Below are positions 60,265-64,000 of a stretch of 64,000 nucleotides of DNA, piece by piece (positions within the stretch are counted from its first letter, which is position 1; every line of letters begins with the position of its first letter). The stretch is from assembly GCA_017962235.1 (NCBI GenBank), contig JAGCVS010000019.1, positions 62,001 to 126,000 of the forward strand, read 5' to 3'. Below the pieces are notes generated by a model, which saw nothing but the letters and a program-made list of their open reading frames with translations, had not been told where the DNA came from and ran no database searches. The translations under genes were made by a program, and so were the position numbers. The DNA is from Bacteroidales bacterium. Its GTDB lineage: Bacteria > Bacteroidota > Bacteroidia > Bacteroidales > UBA932.

Positions 60265-61178
60265 TATTCGAACTTATATGTGAAGGTGATTCCGGCAATC
60301 TCCTGGAACTGCAGGGCGGGGAAAAGCTTCACGTTGCCCGCATCGTCCAGTATGGGGTTGCCGTTGGCATCGTTGAGCGATTTGAACTTGATCTTGTCGT
60401 CGTAGATGGCGCGGCAGTTCAGGGTGAACGAGATGAACTTGGTGAGCGGTGCGCTTACCGCCAGGGTCCAGTCCACAGTCATGTTCTGGGGCTTCTTCAG
60501 GTAGTTGGAGAAGGTATCGAAGGTGGTGCTCACGTTTAGCCCCTGGGCGCTTGCGCTGGCCGTGAAACGGAGCTTTGCACCAAGCTCCCAGCGGGCCAGC
60601 TGGTCCGGCTCGTTACCGTAGCGGGCGCGCAGGGTTTCATCCGATACAAACTGCACGTTTCCGGTGAGCGGGGTGAAGGTAATGGAGATACCTTTGTGGC
60701 TCCACGTTGCACCGGCACCGAGGGTCATGGTTGCGGGAGAGAAGAAGCGGGACACGATGTCGCTCCCTATGTTGCCCGCATAACCGGGGCTTATCTGTGA
60801 TTTGAAAGCGTAGCCCAGCGTTCCGCTGAAGTTGCCCTTCAGGGTATAGCCCAACTCGTCGTTCAGGATGATGTAATCGGCATTCTTCTGGAAGCCCACA
60901 CCGAACGTCTGGGTAAAGCCGTATGCCACCTGCAGCCTGTTGTTAAAGGTTATCTTGTCCTTTGCATAGTTGGCGTTGGCGTCTATGGTAGAGCCGAACG
61001 ACGCGCTGCCGTTGCCGCCGGCCGCCCAGTCGGTGAGGGAGGTCTGCTTGAAACTCAGCGTGGTGAGCGCCCATGAAGTCCAGTGGTCTTCCGGGAGCGG
61101 TGCGGGGGCAGCCTCCTGAGCCCTTGCGCCCAGGAAACCGACGATAACCAGAACTGCGGTGACAATTGACTTTTTCAT
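60264..61178 (-). CDS. DUF3078 outer-membrane beta-barrel protein
   Basis: A 304-residue secreted protein with signal peptide (ending FLGARAQ) and the DUF3078 N-terminal segment (LTTLSFKQTSLTDWAAGGNGS). The rest is alternating amphipathic strands ending in an aromatic strand (EIAGITFTYKFE), so a 12- to 14-strand outer-membrane barrel is expected. Function unknown; the family is widespread in Bacteroidota. The start at 61178 is the signal-peptide Met; the open frame from 61205 overlaps proS. It is ten bases after proS and overlaps tilS by one base, so translation of the three is coupled. Confidence 0.85.
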   Translation of the reverse strand: MKKSIVTAVLVIVGFLGARAQEAAPAPLPEDHWTSWALTTLSFKQTSLTDWAAGGNGSASFGSTIDANANYAKDKITFNNRLQVAYGFTQTFGVGFQKNADYIILNDELGYTLKGNFSGTLGYAFKSQISPGYAGNIGSDIVSRFFSPATMTLGAGATWSHKGISITFTPLTGNVQFVSDETLRARYGNEPDQLARWELGAKLRFTASASAQGLNVSTTFDTFSNYLKKPQNMTVDWTLAVSAPLTKFISFTLNCRAIYDDKIKFKSLNDANGNPILDDAGNVKLFPALQFQEIAGITFTYKFE

Positions 61179-61188
61179 CCTGCAAGTT

Positions 61189-62667
61189 TTAATAAGCCTT
61201 GGCAAAAATCACCCTGCGGTGAGAAGGCTTGCCGCTGTATACGCATTTGCCCTCTTCTTCGCAAACGAAGCTGTCCATGGGGATGCAGCGGATGGTAGCC
61301 TTGGTCTCTTCCTGGATACGGGCCTCGGTCTCGCCGGTGCCGTCCCAGTGGCAGAGGAGGAAGTAACCCTGCTCTATCTTCTCTTTGAACTCGTCCCAGG
61401 TATCCACCTTGATGGTGTGCTCTGCGCGGAAGTTGAGCGCCTTGCTGTATATGTTCTCCTGAATCTCGTCCATAAGGGCTTTCAGCTTCTCAGCCAGACC
61501 CTCTTCAGGCATGCTCTCCTTGGTGAGGGTGTCGCGGCGGGCAACCTCGGCCATGCCGGCGGCCAGGTCGCGAGGACCGATGGCCACGCGTGCGGGTACT
61601 CCCTTGAGCTCCCACTCTGCAAATTTGAAGCCGGGGCGCAGGTTGTCGCGGTCGTCTATCTTCACTGTAAGGCCCGCTTTCTCGCACTCCGCCTTGAGGG
61701 AATCCATCTTGGCCAGTATCGCCTCGCGCTCTTCCTGGCTCTTGTAGATGGGCACCATAACCACGTGGATGGGCGCCAGCTTGGGCGGCAGCACAAGGCC
61801 GTTGTCGTCGCTGTGAGCCATGATAAGCGCACCCATCAGACGGGTAGAAACACCCCATGAAGTTGCCCATACATATTCCAGCGTGCCCTCCTTTGAGGAG
61901 AACTGCACGTCAAACGCCTTTGCAAAGTTCTGCCCCAGGAAGTGCGAGGTGCCTGCCTGAAGGGCGCGGCCGTCCTGCATCATCGCCTCTATGCAGAGGG
62001 TGTCGATGGCGCCGGCAAAGCGTTCGCTCTCGCTCTTGTGGCCCACCACCACCGGCAGTGCCATAAAATCGCGGGCAAAGGTGGCGTATACGTTCACCAT
62101 CTTCTCTGTCTCGGCGATAGCCTCGGCGCTGGTGGCGTGTGCGGTATGTCCCTCCTGCCAGAGGAACTCTGCGGTGCGCAGGAACAGGCGGGTGCGCATC
62201 TCCCAGCGTACCACGTTCGCCCACTGGTTGATCAGAATGGGGAGGTCGCGGTATGAATTGATCCAATTCTTATATGTGTTCCAGATGATGGTCTCCGAGG
62301 TGGGGCGCACGATAAGCTCCTCTTCCAGCTTTGCATCGGGGTCCACTACCACTCCGTTGCCGTCGGGAGCCACTTTCAGGCGGTGGTGGGTAACCACTGC
62401 GCACTCTTTTGCAAACCCTTCTACATGCTCCGCCTCACGGCTGAGGAACGATTTTGGGATAAACAACGGGAAATATGCGTTCTGGTGGCCGGTCTCTTTG
62501 AACATCTTGTCCAAAGCGTCGTGCATCTTCTCCCAAATAGCATAGCCATAGGGTTTTATCACCATACAGCCGCGCACTGCAGAGTTCTCTGCAAGGTCGG
62601 CTTTAATCACGATATCGTTGTACCACTGAGAGTAGTTCTCGCTCCTTGAAGTCAGTTCTTTTGCCAT
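61189..62667 (-). CDS. proS: Prolyl-tRNA synthetase, archaeal/eukaryal-type short form
   Basis: A 492-residue class II synthetase without the editing insertion of typical bacterial ProRS. Class II motif 2 region is [28 protein letters not shown] and motif 3 is [16 protein letters not shown]. The anticodon-binding domain follows, then the extra C-terminal zinc-type domain ending in the conserved Tyr (RRVIFAKAY). This layout is the archaeal/eukaryal form also found throughout Bacteroidota. The start at 62667 ([18 protein letters not shown]) is preferred to 62721. A TATTTTTG box on the minus strand lies at 62719-62726. Confidence 0.96.
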   Translation of the reverse strand: MAKELTSRSENYSQWYNDIVIKADLAENSAVRGCMVIKPYGYAIWEKMHDALDKMFKETGHQNAYFPLFIPKSFLSREAEHVEGFAKECAVVTHHRLKVAPDGNGVVVDPDAKLEEELIVRPTSETIIWNTYKNWINSYRDLPILINQWANVVRWEMRTRLFLRTAEFLWQEGHTAHATSAEAIAETEKMVNVYATFARDFMALPVVVGHKSESERFAGAIDTLCIEAMMQDGRALQAGTSHFLGQNFAKAFDVQFSSKEGTLEYVWATSWGVSTRLMGALIMAHSDDNGLVLPPKLAPIHVVMVPIYKSQEEREAILAKMDSLKAECEKAGLTVKIDDRDNLRPGFKFAEWELKGVPARVAIGPRDLAAGMAEVARRDTLTKESMPEEGLAEKLKALMDEIQENIYSKALNFRAEHTIKVDTWDEFKEKIEQGYFLLCHWDGTGETEARIQEETKATIRCIPMDSFVCEEEGKCVYSGKPSHRRVIFAKAY

Positions 62668-62694
62668 AAAATCTGCCGTTGGTATAAATATTGC

Positions 62695-62726
62695 TATATT
62701 TGCTTTTGAAAACGTACGCAAAAATA
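62695..62726. promoter_or_regulatory. Overlapping divergent -7 boxes, proS and Trp/Tyr-rich lipoprotein
   Basis: Plus strand: TATATTTG (62695-62702), about 52 bases before the ATG at 62755. Minus strand: TATTTTTG (62719-62726), about 51 bases before the proS ATG. Both match TAnnTTTG fully; -33 elements are weak for each. The two polymerase sites overlap, so the genes may be oppositely regulated. Confidence 0.5.
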
Positions 62727-62741
62727 CAAAATAAATTATAT

Positions 62742-62748
62742 AGGAGGT
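62742..62748 (+). promoter_or_regulatory. Consensus Shine-Dalgarno site of the Trp/Tyr-rich lipoprotein
   Basis: AGGAGGT, six bases before the ATG at 62755. A full-length site like this is exceptional among genes of this window and fixes the start. Confidence 0.8.
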
Positions 62749-62754
62749 AATATT

Positions 62755-64000
62755 ATGAAAAACAGACTTTTTATTTTATCGCTCCTGGCGCTGTTCGGAC
62801 TCGCTTCTTGCGGCACGACCAGCTATTATTCATCTGTATACGATGATACCATCTACAGCCGCCCCCAGCGCGCAAAACTCACAGTAGTGCGCGACGGCGT
62901 TTCGGGCAACTACAATAATAACGCCCTTTATGACGACGATGTCTACGACCTCGAAGAGGGCGAGACATACGCTCAGCGTCTGCACAAGTTTGACGACGCA
63001 CCTGTGGACAGATATGTGGTATACGTAGATTATTATGGCTGGGACAACCCCTGGTACAACCCCTGGTGGGGTCCCACTTACCGCTACAGCTGGTATTCAC
63101 CCTGGCGTTATTCCTACGCATGGTACAACACCTGGTGGTACGACTCATGGTACGGCTGGGGCTGGCGTGACCCTTACTGGTACAGCGGCTGGGCTTGGTA
63201 CGATCCATGGTACAGCCCCTGCTGGTACAGCTACGGCTACTGGGGTCCCCACTACGGCCCTTACTATTACGGCTGGAACTATGGCTGGCATCACCACGGA
63301 TGGGGCAGCAGCTTTGCATGGCATGGCGGCGGAGTACACCGTCATCACCATAACAACTTTGGTGCATACAGCAACGGACGCCGCAGCACCGCCGGCAACT
63401 ATAATAACGGAGACACCCGCATGCGTCAGGCATCGGCTATCAGCCGCAGCGTGAACCGCCGTGCAAACGAGAGCAACATGGTGGCAACCTCATCTGCCCG
63501 CCGTTCTTCCCGCACCGCACTTGCTAGTTCTTCCGCATCTGCATCCCGCGTGGCAACCGGTCGCATAGACGGCCGCCGCTCCAGCGTGGCATCGGCTTCG
63601 TCTTCAACCTCCCGCCGCGGTACATCAACCGTGGGCAATACCTCCACCAACGCGCGTACCGCAGCTTCCAGCAGCCGCTCCGCATCATCATCTGCACGCA
63701 GTTCATCGTCCAGAGTTAGCAGCTCTTCTTCCAACGCCCGCAGCGCAGCTACCGGCGTAAACAGCAGCAGCTCAAGCTCCCGCAGCTCTTCCGGCGCAAC
63801 TGTTACCAGGAATGCCTCCACAGGCCGTTCTTCATACAGCAACAGTTCCACCCGCCGCGGCACCCCTTCTGCTTCCAGCTCATCAAGCAGCAGCCGTTCT
63901 TCAAGCCGCAGCTCATACTCCGGAAGCAGCTCGCGCAGCAGCTCTTCCAGCCGTGGCAGCGCTTACTCCAGCGGATCGCGCAGCAGTAGCAGCTCTTCCA
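62755..64000 (+). CDS. Lipoprotein with Trp/Tyr-rich and Ser/Arg-rich low-complexity regions (partial)
   Basis: An open frame of at least 415 codons runs off the right edge. The signal peptide ends in a lipobox around Cys21 (FGLASCGT). Residues of about 35-92 look folded ([22 protein letters not shown]). Residues 95-193 are extraordinary: about 22 Trp plus many Tyr, Gly and Pro in units such as WYNPWWGP and WYDPWYSP, ending in His-rich HHH and HRHHH segments. From about residue 243 to the edge the chain is mostly Ser with Arg, Ala, Thr and Gly. I know no function for it. A surface-exposed, structural, aggregating or metal/aromatic-binding role is conceivable. The other-frame open frames across it are shadows of this biased composition. 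Confidence 0.8.
   Translation, partial: MKNRLFILSLLALFGLASCGTTSYYSSVYDDTIYSRPQRAKLTVVRDGVSGNYNNNALYDDDVYDLEEGETYAQRLHKFDDAPVDRYVVYVDYYGWDNPWYNPWWGPTYRYSWYSPWRYSYAWYNTWWYDSWYGWGWRDPYWYSGWAWYDPWYSPCWYSYGYWGPHYGPYYYGWNYGWHHHGWGSSFAWHGGGVHRHHHNNFGAYSNGRRSTAGNYNNGDTRMRQASAISRSVNRRANESNMVATSSARRSSRTALASSSASASRVATGRIDGRRSSVASASSSTSRRGTSTVGNTSTNARTAASSSRSASSSARSSSSRVSSSSSNARSAATGVNSSSSSSRSSSGATVTRNASTGRSSYSNSSTRRGTPSASSSSSSSRSSSRSSYSGSSSRSSSSSRGSAYSSGSRSSSSSS

Noticed and set aside
62879-63863. Minus-strand frames rich in Cys/Arg or Leu/Glu and a plus-strand Gly/Thr-rich frame
   Set aside because: All lie across the Trp/Tyr- and Ser/Arg-rich lipoprotein and are produced by its repetitive codons; the lipoprotein frame has signal peptide, Shine-Dalgarno site and promoter.

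Overview
The window is a gene-dense bacterial segment from a member of the Bacteroidales (phylum Bacteroidota), with a GC content I judge by eye to be in the mid-50s percent. The evidence is a SusC/SusD pair, several TonB-dependent receptors with carboxypeptidase-regulatory-like N-termini, lipoproteins with DUF4876, DUF4988/FISUMP and BACON domains, the rpsF-rpsR-rplI cluster, a short archaeal/eukaryal-type ProRS, and promoter boxes of the Bacteroides type (TTTG, 19-21 bp, TAnnTTTG). Genus cannot be fixed from the sequence alone; Rikenellaceae/Alistipes-like or a related uncultured lineage would fit.

Layout. (1) 1-5.7 kb: the end of an unknown gene, a low-molecular-weight tyrosine phosphatase, a beta-helix lipoprotein, a secreted histidine acid phosphatase (phytase/MINPP-like) and a membrane polyferredoxin with a degenerate heavy-metal-associated domain. 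(2) 5.8-19.8 kb: one tightly spaced plus-strand run of seven genes, TonB receptor, DUF4876 lipoprotein, DUF6850 barrel, M16 peptidase, DUF389 membrane protein, GH97 and a GH123-like (DUF4091) hydrolase, closed by a terminator. (3) 19.9-22.2 kb: a DUF4988/FISUMP lipoprotein with a structured leader, and a peptide deformylase carrying a lipoprotein signal, both on the minus strand. (4) 22.3-29.2 kb: three more GH123-like paralogues in tandem. (5) 29.3-35.6 kb: acyl-CoA ligase, reverse rubrerythrin, methyltransferase, Na/Pi cotransporter, ribosomal proteins L9, S18 and S6, and an 83-residue stand-alone LysR-type DNA-binding protein. (6) 35.7-44.4 kb: a SusC-SusD-lipoprotein operon facing a C10 (streptopain-like) cysteine peptidase with a BACON/PKD-like lipoprotein. 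(7) 44.5-62.7 kb: a long minus-strand housekeeping stretch: initiator tRNA, hisS, an NfnAB-type flavoprotein pair, a putative metal operon (HMA protein, TonB receptor, His/Cys-rich protein), sppA, murF, dut, flippase, YfhO protein, tilS, DUF3078 and proS. (8) 62.8-64 kb: a lipoprotein with an extreme Trp/Tyr-rich segment and a Ser/Arg-rich tail, running off the window.

How it may work together. The most coherent accessory system is the 5.8-29.2 kb region. An outer-membrane receptor with its own lipoprotein and barrel partner, a periplasmic M16 peptidase, a retaining-type GH97 and four GH123-like enzymes would suit capture and dismantling of glycopeptides or O-glycoproteins. This is inference. 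GH123 members are known beta-N-acetylgalactosaminidases, but the substrate here is unknown. Three of the four GH123-like proteins carry an extra domain of about 160 residues inserted ahead of the catalytic Asp-Glu pair. Other notable points are the lipoprotein deformylase, strong Shine-Dalgarno sites on only a few genes (including rpsR and rplI), several promoter boxes so close to the ATG that the mRNAs may be leaderless, interleaved inverted repeats in front of murF, and the Trp/Tyr-rich lipoprotein.
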